A stretch of DNA of 64,000 nucleotides from Polyangiaceae bacterium UTPRO1 (lineage in GTDB: Bacteria > Desulfobacterota > Binatia > UTPRO1), in assembly GCA_002050235.1 (NCBI GenBank), contig MWST01000025.1:1-64000 (forward strand), in the 5' to 3' direction. This document shows, piece after piece, positions 56,442-64,000 of this stretch. A program made the translations under genes and the position numbers. Under the pieces are notes generated by a model. The model saw only the letters and a list, made by a program, of their open reading frames with translations, did no database searches and was not told the DNA's origin. How positions within the stretch are numbered: position 1 is the first letter of the stretch; each line of letters starts with the position of its first letter.

Positions 56442-58856
56442 ATGTATTCTCGGTTCGCACGAACGTCCTTGGGGGCGCTGCTCGCGCTCCTGTCCGTCTG
56501 TGGCTTCGCCGCCTCGGCCCATGCCGACGCCAAGAGCGCCGCCAAGTGCTCGGCAGCGATCATCAAGGCCGGCGCCGGCTTCATCCAGGCGCAAGCGAAG
56601 ATCCTACAGAAGTGCCGCGATACGACCCTGAAGGGGAAGACCTGCAACACGGTCAAGACGGACGCGAGCCTCGTCAAGTCGCGCGCCAAGCTGGCCTCCG
56701 CGATCAACAAGGCTTGCGGCGGCAAGGACAAGAACTGCAGCACCGACGACGCCAACGGCAGCCAGCCGGGGCTCGGCGAATACGGCTGGAACATCGGGAG
56801 CTGTCCCGGCTTCGAAGGCGACTGCACCGACCCCATCAACGATTGCGGCGGCATCGTCGGCTGCATCAAGTGCATCGGCGATAAGAGCGTCAATCAAGCG
56901 ATGGATCTCTACTATCCACCGAACCGCGCGGCGAGCGCCGGCAACAAGCCCCTCAACAAATGCCAGGCGGCGCTCGGCAAGGCGGCGCTCACCTTCTTCA
57001 ACGCCAAGTCGAAGGCGCTCGCCAAGTGCTGGGGCACCAAGGTCAAGAAGACCGCCAACTGCCCGGCCGACGCGCAGGTGAAGATCGACGCGGCGCGGAC
57101 CAAGCTCGGAACGGCGATCGCCAAGGCCTGTCCCGGCCTCGACAACGCTGCTATCGGCCTCCCCGCAACCTGTCTCGCGGTGGGGACGTGCGGCAGCGTC
57201 GTCGCAACCCTCACCGATGTCGAGGCCTGCACCGCGTGCGTCACCGATTTCAAGGTGGATTGTCCGGACCGCGCCGCGTCGGCGAGCGTCGGCGCTGCCT
57301 ACCCGGCGGACTGCCTGGTGGCGCCGCCGACCCCGACTCCGACCCCGACGGTGACGCCCACCGCGACTCCGACGGTGACGGCGACGCCGAGCGCCACCCC
57401 GACCCAGAGCGCTCTCTGCGGCAACGGCAACCTCGACCCGGGCGAAGCCTGCGATCCGACCTCGTCCCAGCCCAACTGCAACAACGTCGATCCGGCCGAC
57501 TATCCGTGCAGTGCGCTCACCTGCACCTGCGCCTGCCCGACCAAGGTCACGTTCGCGGCTTATGCCGACGATCCTAAGAGCATCCTCGACGTCGGCTGGA
57601 CGGGAATCTCGCACCGGTCGCCGATCATCAGCAACGGCGACATCACGGTGGCGCTCTCGTGCGCGAGCGGTGGTCGGCCCTGCGGCGACTGCACCGTCTC
57701 CGGCCCGATCGCCAACACCGAGCCCGGCCAGCTCGCCAACCAGCGTTGCACCAACGACACGTCCATCCACTGTACGGACAATACGCCGTGCACCGCCGGG
57801 GGCGGCACCTGCCAGTTCTTCTTCGGCTCCAACCTGCCGCTCGCAGCCGGCGGCGTGAGCACCTGCGTCGTGAACCAGTTCAACGGCGCGGTCACCGGCA
57901 CCGCCAACGTCGAGAGCGGCGAGGCGGCGACGACGGCGCTCCTGACGTCGCGGGTGTACAATGGCATCGTAGTCGATAGTCCATGTCCGCTCTGCATCGG
58001 CGACCCGACCATGAACGACGGGGTCGCGGGCGGCACCTGCGACGGCGGCGTACGCAACGGTCTCGCCTGCGACGGCAACGGCGACGTGCCGGGGCGTCCC
58101 GACTACGGCGTGACGAGCCTCGACTGCCCGCCGCTCGCGGCTGCACAGATCGCTACGCTGCCGATCGATCTCAGCAATACGACCGGCGCGGTGACCAAGA
58201 CGCTGACGGCGAGCAGCCCGAATTGCAGCGGCCAGCCTCCCAACAAGTGCCTGTGCGACACCTGCAACAACCTGGCAGCGACGCCGTGCAGCACCGACGC
58301 CGACTGCACGGCGGTAGGTGCCACGAAGTGCGGCGGCAAGCGCTGCATGTCCGGCGCCAACAACGGCGCGCCCTGCAGCAACAATAGCGAGTGTCCCGGC
58401 GGCACGTGCAACCGTCCCGGTGAGCCGACCAAGCCCGCCTCTTGCTCCGACGACACGAGCACCATCGATACGCTGGACTGCGTCGACAACGACGGCGACG
58501 GCGAAGGCGAGTGCGTGGGAGGACCTTGGGACCAGAACTGCACCCTGGCCTCGGGCCACGCGCAGCGGGGGTGCTTGAGCGATGCCGACTGCGGCGGCGC
58601 GCCCACCAGTTGCGGAGGGGCGAACCGCATGTGCTTCCTCACCGGCGGCGGCACCTTCATCGGCGGCGCCCTCGGAGGCAGCAATACCTTGACCGCGGTC
58701 GGCGCCGCCGACGCGCCGGTGAACGACCACTCGGAGCCGACGCTCGGCGCCGTCTTCTGCGTCGGGCCGACCGGGGCTGCGGCCATCAACAACGTCGCCG
58801 GCCTGCCGGGACCGGGACGGGTCACGATCCGCGGCAGCGCGCGCGGGTTGCCGTGA
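56442..58856 (+). CDS. Large secreted cysteine-rich protein 3
   Basis: 804 residues from the ATG at 56442 (AAAGGGG upstream). Signal peptide to about SAHA. Two helical Cys modules (about 35-150, 171-285). A Thr-Pro linker (about 293-322) is followed by CGNGNLDPGEACD, the Myxococcus-type Cys repeat, then the shared core: ILDVGWTGISH near 380, CQFFFGSNLPLAAGGVSTCVVN near 464, VTSLDCPPL near 560, C-M-SGANNGAPC...CPGGTC near 640, a DNDGDGEGEC calcium-loop-like segment near 685, and the terminal FCVGPTGAAAINNVAGLPGPGR near 772. Its N-terminal part is closest to that of gene 1. The function is unknown. Confidence 0.85.
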   Translation: MYSRFARTSLGALLALLSVCGFAASAHADAKSAAKCSAAIIKAGAGFIQAQAKILQKCRDTTLKGKTCNTVKTDASLVKSRAKLASAINKACGGKDKNCSTDDANGSQPGLGEYGWNIGSCPGFEGDCTDPINDCGGIVGCIKCIGDKSVNQAMDLYYPPNRAASAGNKPLNKCQAALGKAALTFFNAKSKALAKCWGTKVKKTANCPADAQVKIDAARTKLGTAIAKACPGLDNAAIGLPATCLAVGTCGSVVATLTDVEACTACVTDFKVDCPDRAASASVGAAYPADCLVAPPTPTPTPTVTPTATPTVTATPSATPTQSALCGNGNLDPGEACDPTSSQPNCNNVDPADYPCSALTCTCACPTKVTFAAYADDPKSILDVGWTGISHRSPIISNGDITVALSCASGGRPCGDCTVSGPIANTEPGQLANQRCTNDTSIHCTDNTPCTAGGGTCQFFFGSNLPLAAGGVSTCVVNQFNGAVTGTANVESGEAATTALLTSRVYNGIVVDSPCPLCIGDPTMNDGVAGGTCDGGVRNGLACDGNGDVPGRPDYGVTSLDCPPLAAAQIATLPIDLSNTTGAVTKTLTASSPNCSGQPPNKCLCDTCNNLAATPCSTDADCTAVGATKCGGKRCMSGANNGAPCSNNSECPGGTCNRPGEPTKPASCSDDTSTIDTLDCVDNDGDGEGECVGGPWDQNCTLASGHAQRGCLSDADCGGAPTSCGGANRMCFLTGGGTFIGGALGGSNTLTAVGAADAPVNDHSEPTLGAVFCVGPTGAAAINNVAGLPGPGRVTIRGSARGLP

Positions 58857-58912
58857 GGACGGGAGCCATCATGGCGCAACCAACGAACAGCGAGAGACGC
58901 TGGGGAGGGATC

Positions 58913-60622
58913 ATGAGGAGAAGCCTGCGGATCACGGGAATGCTGGCGATGGCGCTCGCCGTCGCCCACTGCGGCGGCAACGACGTGCACGTGACCACCG
59001 ATCGCGGCGTCGTTCCCTCCCCGGGGACGTTCACCGGCTTCCTGAGCGACGGCGGTGAGATCGCCATCGACGTCGGCAGCATCGAAGCGATCTCCTTCGA
59101 GTGCCACGGCGAGGAGATCGCGCGGGCGTTCAACCCGCCGGAGCGCATCGAGCTCGACGGTACGTTCAACGTGAAGTTCAAGGACGGCGGCCGGAGCTTC
59201 CGGGTGCGCGGCACCTTCATCGACAACGACCACGTGAACGGCACGGTCGACGACGGCGACGACGAGTGCGACACCTCGTACAACGCGGTGCGCGGCGTCG
59301 ACGGATTTCCGACGCGGACACCGACGCCGGCCATCACCCCGACCGGGAAGGTGACCACAACCGAGCCCACCGAGACGCCGACCTCCGAGGAGACCGTCGG
59401 GGAGACGCCGACGAGCGAGGCAACAGTGACGCCGGGGCCGGGAGCGACCGAGACGCCGCGTCCGTGCCCTGTGGCAGTCGAGGTGGTCGGCAACGCCGGC
59501 GCCAAGAAGGTCCTCGACACCGGCTGGACCGGCTTCGGACACGATGCCACGGTGGTCTCCGACGGCAAGCTCACGTTCAACGTCGCCTGCAGCGGGACGA
59601 CACGCCCTTGCGGCACTTGCGACGTCAGCGGCCCGATCCCGAACCTGAACGCAGATCACGGCGACATCAATGCGCACAGGTGCAGCAACGACCCTTCGAA
59701 GAAATGTACCGACGATTCGGCATGCACGGCGCCGGGAACCTGCGTCTACTTCTTCGGGGCACCGTTGCCGCTCTCGGCCGGCGGCGTCACGTCGTGCGTC
59801 GTGAACCAGATCAACGGGCCGGTCTCGGGTACCGCCAACATAGAGAGCGGTGCATTCACGACCAGCATCAAGCTGACTTCCAAGGTGGCGCTCGGACTCG
59901 AGCCGACCAAGCCCTGCCCGCAATGCCTCGGCGACAAGACCGCCAACGACGGCAAGCAGGACGGCACGTGCAGCGGCGGCGCCCGTGACGGACAACCTTG
60001 CGACGTGAACGGCACCTCGCCGATAACGGCGTTCGGCACGACCAGCCTCGATTGCGTGCCCAAGAGCTACGTGTCGAATCTCGCGATCGACCTCGACGGC
60101 ACGAGTGCGGTCACGACGATGACGCTGAGCAATTCCAGTCCGACCTGTTCGGCCATGCCGAGCAAGAAGTGCTTCTGTCCGGCGGCCGGCAGCCAGCCGA
60201 CCCAGCCGAATCCGTGTCTCGACGACACGTCGACGCCGTCCGTGGACGAATCGCTGTGCGTTCCGAAGTCCGGCGGCTCGAACAAGGGCATCTGTCCGGC
60301 GCTGAACGACGGGCAGTGTCTGCCGAAGGAGCCCTTCCGCGGGTGCTTGGGTGATGGCGATTGTCCGGTTGCGGGCGACAAGTGCCAGCAGGTGCCGCGG
60401 CCGTGCTTCCTCGACAACGGCCTCGTGGGCGGCAGCGTCACCGCCATCGGCAAGGCCGATCCCCCCGACAAGAACGGCCTCTCGAATCCGACCTTCGCGG
60501 CGCTCTTCTGCGTCCCGCCGGTTGCGGCGTCCGCCATCAACGCGGCAGCGGGCATCCCCGGCCTCGGCCGCATCGAGCTGCCGCTGGCCAGCAAGGAGAT
60601 CTTGGAGCTGCCGACTCCGTGA
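58913..60622 (+). CDS. Cysteine-rich protein 4 with a different N-terminal domain
   Basis: 569 residues. The ATG at 58913 is chosen because GGGGAGGGA is 2 bases upstream and a signal ending AVAHC follows; an ATG 14 codons earlier is in frame. Residues about 30-130 form a beta-rich domain (FLSDGGEIAIDVGSIEAIS...) instead of the helical Cys modules of the other three. A long Thr/Pro/Glu linker (about 133-183) joins it to the shared core: VLDTGWTGFGH near 200, CVYFFGAPLPLSAGGVTSCVVN near 277, TTSLDCVPK near 375, and terminal FCVPPVAASAINAAAGIPGLGR near 531. It lies 56 bases after gene 3, no terminator between, so co-transcription is likely. Confidence 0.83.
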   Translation: MRRSLRITGMLAMALAVAHCGGNDVHVTTDRGVVPSPGTFTGFLSDGGEIAIDVGSIEAISFECHGEEIARAFNPPERIELDGTFNVKFKDGGRSFRVRGTFIDNDHVNGTVDDGDDECDTSYNAVRGVDGFPTRTPTPAITPTGKVTTTEPTETPTSEETVGETPTSEATVTPGPGATETPRPCPVAVEVVGNAGAKKVLDTGWTGFGHDATVVSDGKLTFNVACSGTTRPCGTCDVSGPIPNLNADHGDINAHRCSNDPSKKCTDDSACTAPGTCVYFFGAPLPLSAGGVTSCVVNQINGPVSGTANIESGAFTTSIKLTSKVALGLEPTKPCPQCLGDKTANDGKQDGTCSGGARDGQPCDVNGTSPITAFGTTSLDCVPKSYVSNLAIDLDGTSAVTTMTLSNSSPTCSAMPSKKCFCPAAGSQPTQPNPCLDDTSTPSVDESLCVPKSGGSNKGICPALNDGQCLPKEPFRGCLGDGDCPVAGDKCQQVPRPCFLDNGLVGGSVTAIGKADPPDKNGLSNPTFAALFCVPPVAASAINAAAGIPGLGRIELPLASKEILELPTP

Positions 60623-60641
60623 TCCCGGCGTAACCGTCGCC

Positions 60642-60682
60642 GAAGCCCCCGGACCCATAGCCGGTCCGGGGGCTTCTTTTTT
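60642..60682 (+). terminator. Strong intrinsic terminator at the end of the cysteine-rich cluster
   Basis: GAAGCCCCCGGACC (60642-60655), a 7-base loop and the exact complement GGTCCGGGGGCTTC (60663-60676) give 14 pairs, directly followed by six T. It ends the transcript of cysteine-rich genes 3 and 4. Confidence 0.88.
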
Positions 60683-60711
60683 GGAGCGGCCCGGCCGGCG
60701 CTACGAGCGCG

Positions 60712-61416
60712 TCAGCCCTCGCGGGTGATGCGCCGGTAGAGCTTGAAGAGCTCGTAGAAGGCGCGCGCGATCACCAGCGGGTTCGCGCCCGTCGGCGTGC
60801 CGTGGCGGCGCGGGAAGTGGTGCACGCCGACCTCGGTGACGCGGAAGCCGGCGCGCACGGCGCGGGCCAGGATCTCGGTGCTGATCATGGCGCCTTCGGC
60901 TTCCGGCCTGACGACGTCGAAGACGCGGCGGTCGAAGAGCTTGAAGGCGCAGTCGACGTCGCGCGACGGGATGCCGAAGAGCCGGCGCACGAGCCAGTTC
61001 CAGGCGCCGGCGTTGGCGCGGCGGAGCCCGCCCTCGGCGCGGTCGATGCGGTAGCCGATCACCACGTCGTACTCGGGCACGTACGGCAGCAGCGTCTCCA
61101 GCTCGTCGACGTCGAACTGGCCGTCGCCGTCGGTGAAGAACACGTAGGCCTTGCGGCTGGCGGCGAAGCCCGATTTGAGCGCGCCGCCGTAGCCGCGGTT
61201 CTGCGGGTGGTGGACGACGCGCACCCGCGGGTCGGCGGCGGCGAGAGCGTCGGCGATCGCGGCGGTCCGGTCGCGGCTGCCGTCGTCAACGACGATGATC
61301 TCCCAGTCGTCGCTGACGCGCGGCAGGACGCCGCGCAGGCGTTCGACCATGGCCTCGACGTTGGCTTCTTCGTTGTACGCGGGGAAGAACGCCGAGATGC
61401 TGGGGAGGCGAGCCAC
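60712..61416 (-). CDS. Glycosyltransferase, GT2 family (dolichyl/polyprenyl-phosphate sugar synthase type)
   Basis: 234 residues, GTG start. GT-A fold: ISAFFPAYNEEANVEAMVERL, WEIIVVDDGSRDRT, GYGGALKSGF and the metal-binding DGDGQFD. The sequence IGYRIDRAEGGLRR.AGAWNWLVRRLFGIPSRDVDCAFKLFDRRVF is typical of the polyprenyl-phosphate mannose/glucose synthase group. It has no C-terminal membrane helices. It probably charges a lipid carrier for membrane glycosyltransferases such as the TMTC-like and GT39-like proteins. It is divergent from the GT2-methyltransferase gene. Confidence 0.88.
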   Translation of the reverse strand: MARLPSISAFFPAYNEEANVEAMVERLRGVLPRVSDDWEIIVVDDGSRDRTAAIADALAAADPRVRVVHHPQNRGYGGALKSGFAASRKAYVFFTDGDGQFDVDELETLLPYVPEYDVVIGYRIDRAEGGLRRANAGAWNWLVRRLFGIPSRDVDCAFKLFDRRVFDVVRPEAEGAMISTEILARAVRAGFRVTEVGVHHFPRRHGTPTGANPLVIARAFYELFKLYRRITREG

Positions 61417-61518
61417 GGGCGCGCCTCAGTACCACCCCGGTGCCTGCGAGTCCATGCGCTCGCCCGCCGCCACGCGTGGTGTACGATCGTCCGGCCCTTT
61501 GCTAGCTTCGGCCGCCGC

Positions 61519-62880
61519 ATGTCCGCACCCCGGTCGATCGATCTGAGCATCGTCCTTCCGGTCCTGAACGAGCGCGAGAACGTCGAACGGCTCCTGCCGC
61601 GCGCCGTCGTCGTGCTGCGGGCGATCGGCTGCAGCTACGAGCTCGTGGTCGTCGACGGCGGCTCCGTCGACGGCACTCCCGAGGCGGCGCTCGCGGGCGG
61701 CGCCAGGGTCATCCGCCAGACCTTGCCGGGCTACGGCGGCGCCCTCCGCGAAGGGCTGGCAGCCGCAGTCGGCACCTACATCCTCACCCTCGACGCCGAC
61801 CTCTCGCACGATCCCGACTTCATCGTGAAGCTCTGGCGCAGCCGCGAGCGCGCCGAGGTGGTGATCGCCTCGCGCTACGTCCGCGGCGGGGTCGCGTACA
61901 TGCCGCGCAACCGCCTGATCCTGTCGCGGGTGCTGAACGCGTTCTTCGCGCGCGGTCTCGGGCTTCCGGTGCGCGACCTCTCCAGCGGCTTCCGCCTCTA
62001 CCGGGCAGCGGCAGTGCAGAGCCTCGACCTCGAAGGCACGAACTTCGAGATCCTGGAGGAGATCCTGGTCAAGATCCACGCCGCGGGATGGCGGATCATC
62101 GAGATTCCGTTCACGTACTACCCGCGCGAGCGCGGGTCGTCGCACGCCCGCGTCGTCGCCTTCGGCATCGCCTTCCTCAAGGCCTTCGTCCGCCTGTGGA
62201 AGCTGCGGAGCTCCATCGAGTCCGCCGACTACGACGAGCGCGCCTTCTACAGCCCGATACCCCTGCAGCGGCGCTGGCAGCGCCGGCGCCACGAGATCGT
62301 CTGCGCCTGGGCGCGCGGCGCCGGCAAGACGCTCGACATCGGCTGCGGCTCGAGCGTCATCCTGCAGTCGATCAACGACGTCGTCGGCCTCGACATCCTC
62401 CACAACAAGCTCCGCTACATGCGCCGCTACGACGTACCCCTCGTCCGCGGCTCGGTCCTGGCGCTGCCGGTGCGCGACGCCGCTTTCGACTGCGTCGTCT
62501 GCTCGCAGGTGATCGAGCACCTCCCCTACGACGAGCGGATCTTCGCCGAGCTGCGCCGCGTGCTCCGCCCCGGCGGCCTCCTCATCCTCGGCACGCCCGA
62601 CTACGACACCGTCGGCTGGCGGCTGATCGAGCCGCTCTACGGCTTCTTCGCGCCCGGCGGCTACAAAGACGAGCACGTCACCCACTACACCCGCGAGCGC
62701 CTGATCCGCCTCTGCCGCGAATGGGGCTTCACCCTCGAGGACACCGCCTATGTGTTCCGCAGCGAGCTCGTGCTGGCGCTGCGCCGCGATGCGGGCCCGA
62801 TCGCCGTCGTCCCGCCGCCGTCCGGCTTCACGCTACCAACCGAGCTTCTTCCCCCAGTACACACCGAGCGCGTTCAGTAG
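61519..62880 (+). CDS. Fusion of a GT2 glycosyltransferase and a SAM methyltransferase
   Basis: 453 residues from the ATG at 61519. The N-terminal half is a GT2 domain: DLSIVLPVLNERENVERLL, VVVDGGSVDGT, GYGGALREGLAAAVGTYILTLDADLSHDP, then DLSSGFRLYRAAAV. From about residue 265 a class I methyltransferase follows: TLDIGCGSSVILQSI, VGLDILHNKLRYMRR, CSQVIEHLPYDERIFAELRRVLRPGG. The two halves are joined through IPLQRRWQRRRHEIVC. Substrates are unknown, probably a lipid-linked sugar or its derivative. The C-terminal end overlaps the convergent GT-C gene by 48 bases. Confidence 0.85.
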   Translation: MSAPRSIDLSIVLPVLNERENVERLLPRAVVVLRAIGCSYELVVVDGGSVDGTPEAALAGGARVIRQTLPGYGGALREGLAAAVGTYILTLDADLSHDPDFIVKLWRSRERAEVVIASRYVRGGVAYMPRNRLILSRVLNAFFARGLGLPVRDLSSGFRLYRAAAVQSLDLEGTNFEILEEILVKIHAAGWRIIEIPFTYYPRERGSSHARVVAFGIAFLKAFVRLWKLRSSIESADYDERAFYSPIPLQRRWQRRRHEIVCAWARGAGKTLDIGCGSSVILQSINDVVGLDILHNKLRYMRRYDVPLVRGSVLALPVRDAAFDCVVCSQVIEHLPYDERIFAELRRVLRPGGLLILGTPDYDTVGWRLIEPLYGFFAPGGYKDEHVTHYTRERLIRLCREWGFTLEDTAYVFRSELVLALRRDAGPIAVVPPPSGFTLPTELLPPVHTERVQ

Positions 62881-64000
62881 CACCGACGCTTCGGTCAGGA
62901 AGAGGAGCGGCGCCCGACCGCGATCGCGCATGCCGATGGCGGTTAGCACGATCACGTACGGCAGTGCGTCGAGGAGGTAGCGGTATCCGAACTGCACCCA
63001 CCCCTGGTAGAAGTACGGAATCAACGCTGCCGCCGTGAGCGCCGTCGTCAGCCAAAGGAGCCGTACCGTCGGGTCGCGGCGCGGCGCCGCGAAAGCATAG
63101 AGCAGTACCGGGCTCGTCAGCACGATCGACAGCCCCTCGGGCGACGGCTTCAGGAACGGAAACTCCGCGACGTAGTCCCAGCCCCGGAAGAGCGCGATGT
63201 GGACGTGCTGCGAGATGTAGTGCCAGTCGTACCAGCCGTACTGCTTGCCGGCCATGTAGATCTCCGACGCCTTGCCGTATCCGGTGTCGAAGGGGTTTCC
63301 GAAGCGGGCATAGTTGAGGCCGAGCTCGATCGCGACCGGCAGGACGAGCCCGAGGCCGAAGAGCAACCCGCGGACGAGCGCGCGCCCGTCGCAGAAGCGG
63401 AGCCAGCTCGCGCGCACGGCATGGCGGTGCACCAGCAACAGGAAGAGGCCCGGAGCGGCGGTGGCGACGTTGGCCCGCGACAACATCGCGAAGCCGAAGG
63501 CCGCGCCGACGAGCCATGCCCGCCCCTTGCCGAAGATCTCCAGCAGCGCCAGCAGCAGAAAGAGCTCGACGCAGAGATGCGCCAGGAACCAGGTCGTACC
63601 GATGACCGCCGAGAACCAGTTGACGGTGCCGAAGGCGAAGACCAGGGTGCCGAGCGCCGCGCGCCGCGCGCCGACGCCTGCCCGCAGCAGCAGGAGCCAG
63701 CACAGCATCGCGTTCAGCCCCGCGACCGCCATGCTGAAGAAGTTCATGTTGAACGCCGTGCCCCACCACCAGACGAACGGCACGAGCAGGATCGCCGGCG
63801 TCGGCGCGAATGGCGAGTGCACCTGTCCGTTCACGGTGATCCAGTCGTGGTAGTGCGGCGGGTAGCCTTGCACCCAGAGCCGCCCGTGCAGCCAGGCGTC
63901 GGCGACGTATACGTGATGCTTGTAGGCGTCCGGCAGCCGCGGGTTCGACGCGTAGTAGAGCGCGGTGACGCCGAGGAAGACGGCCAGCGCGGCGATGCGG
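62833..64000 (-). CDS. GT-C-like membrane glycosyltransferase (partial, N-terminus beyond window)
   Basis: At least 388 residues; the frame is open to the window edge (the last coding bases at 64000), so the start is outside. About ten hydrophobic helices are visible. The first visible part includes ALYYASNPRLPDAYKHHVYVADAWLHGRL and HYHDWITVNGQVHSPFAPTPAILLVPFVW. The arrangement resembles GT39-like or DUF2029-like membrane proteins. The catalytic Asp of the first loop may lie in the part outside or in VADAWLHG. The last 48 bases overlap the end of the GT2-methyltransferase gene on the other strand. Function is inferred from membrane layout only. Confidence 0.7.
   Translation of the reverse strand, partial: RIAALAVFLGVTALYYASNPRLPDAYKHHVYVADAWLHGRLWVQGYPPHYHDWITVNGQVHSPFAPTPAILLVPFVWWWGTAFNMNFFSMAVAGLNAMLCWLLLLRAGVGARRAALGTLVFAFGTVNWFSAVIGTTWFLAHLCVELFLLLALLEIFGKGRAWLVGAAFGFAMLSRANVATAAPGLFLLLVHRHAVRASWLRFCDGRALVRGLLFGLGLVLPVAIELGLNYARFGNPFDTGYGKASEIYMAGKQYGWYDWHYISQHVHIALFRGWDYVAEFPFLKPSPEGLSIVLTSPVLLYAFAAPRRDPTVRLLWLTTALTAAALIPYFYQGWVQFGYRYLLDALPYVIVLTAIGMRDRGRAPLLFLTEASVLLNALGVYWGKKLGW

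Noticed and set aside
49028..60622. Regular short repeats as a possible CRISPR or minisatellite
   Set aside because: The repeats are in-frame protein modules with variable DNA; there are no uniform direct repeats separated by unique spacers.

Overview
This window looks like a chromosomal segment of a GC-rich, Gram-negative, hopanoid-making bacterium. Sampled lines are about 70% G+C or more through most of it. Outer-membrane lipid transport (Mla-type) genes, lipoproteins, c-type cytochrome and a squalene-hopene cyclase operon point to a diderm. Large secreted cysteine-rich proteins with Thr-Pro linkers and CGNG...GE.CD repeats are typical of delta-proteobacteria-like lineages. My best guess is Candidatus Binatota or a relative; this is inference, not proven by any marker gene here. 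No rRNA, tRNA or CRISPR array was seen.

Layout. 1-3217: two Asp-box (BNR/YCF48-like) beta-propeller proteins and a frameshifted beta-sandwich protein, in DNA of visibly lower G+C. 3258-3512: scar made of a tyrosine-recombinase tail and a decayed IS transposase head. 3607-6711: pntAa-pntAb-pntB transhydrogenase operon with a good promoter. 6708-28105: a housekeeping/metabolic stretch (methyltransferase, HI0933 flavoprotein, serine hydrolase, L,D-transpeptidase, DinB, Na+/Ala symporter, SDR, three alpha/beta hydrolases, PCD, acyl-CoA ligase, crotonase, a secreted PheC-AroQ fusion, carbonic anhydrase, cytochrome c, flippase-like protein, luciferase-like oxidoreductase, PTS enzyme I). 28115-35074 (minus): hopanoid operon shc-dxr-hpnC-hpnD-hpnE-yjbQ, with an unusual leader carrying two tandem intrinsic terminators. 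35336-42664 (minus): two TMTC-like membrane/TPR proteins, pyrE and a membrane-embedded spermidine-synthase-like protein. 42851-46257: a four-gene Mla/MCE lipid transporter operon. 46376-48864: glycosyltransferase and an AmpG-like MFS transporter. 49028-60682: a cluster of four paralogous large secreted cysteine-rich proteins, with a disulfide oxidoreductase lipoprotein and a cysteine-free secreted protein of unknown role embedded in it. 60712-64000: glycosyltransferases, one fused to a methyltransferase, and a GT-C membrane protein cut by the window edge.

How the genes fit together. HpnC, HpnD and HpnE turn farnesyl diphosphate into squalene, Shc cyclises it, and Dxr feeds the isoprenoid precursor pathway from the same transcript. 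The Mla genes handle lipid traffic between membranes. The cysteine-rich cluster is the strongest candidate for an undescribed system: the four proteins share a definable C-terminal region ([DI]LD.G[FW]TG..H, then an FFG/PLPL segment, ending with FC....(A/S)(I/V)N..(A/G)G(L/I).G.G), have TTGAC-type promoters and hairpin terminators, and sit around a CPFC thioredoxin-fold lipoprotein well placed to fold them.

Gene starts were adjusted where a signal peptide, Shine-Dalgarno sequence or a 4-base ATGA/GTGA overlap with the upstream gene favoured an internal start. Such overlaps are very frequent here (at least twelve).
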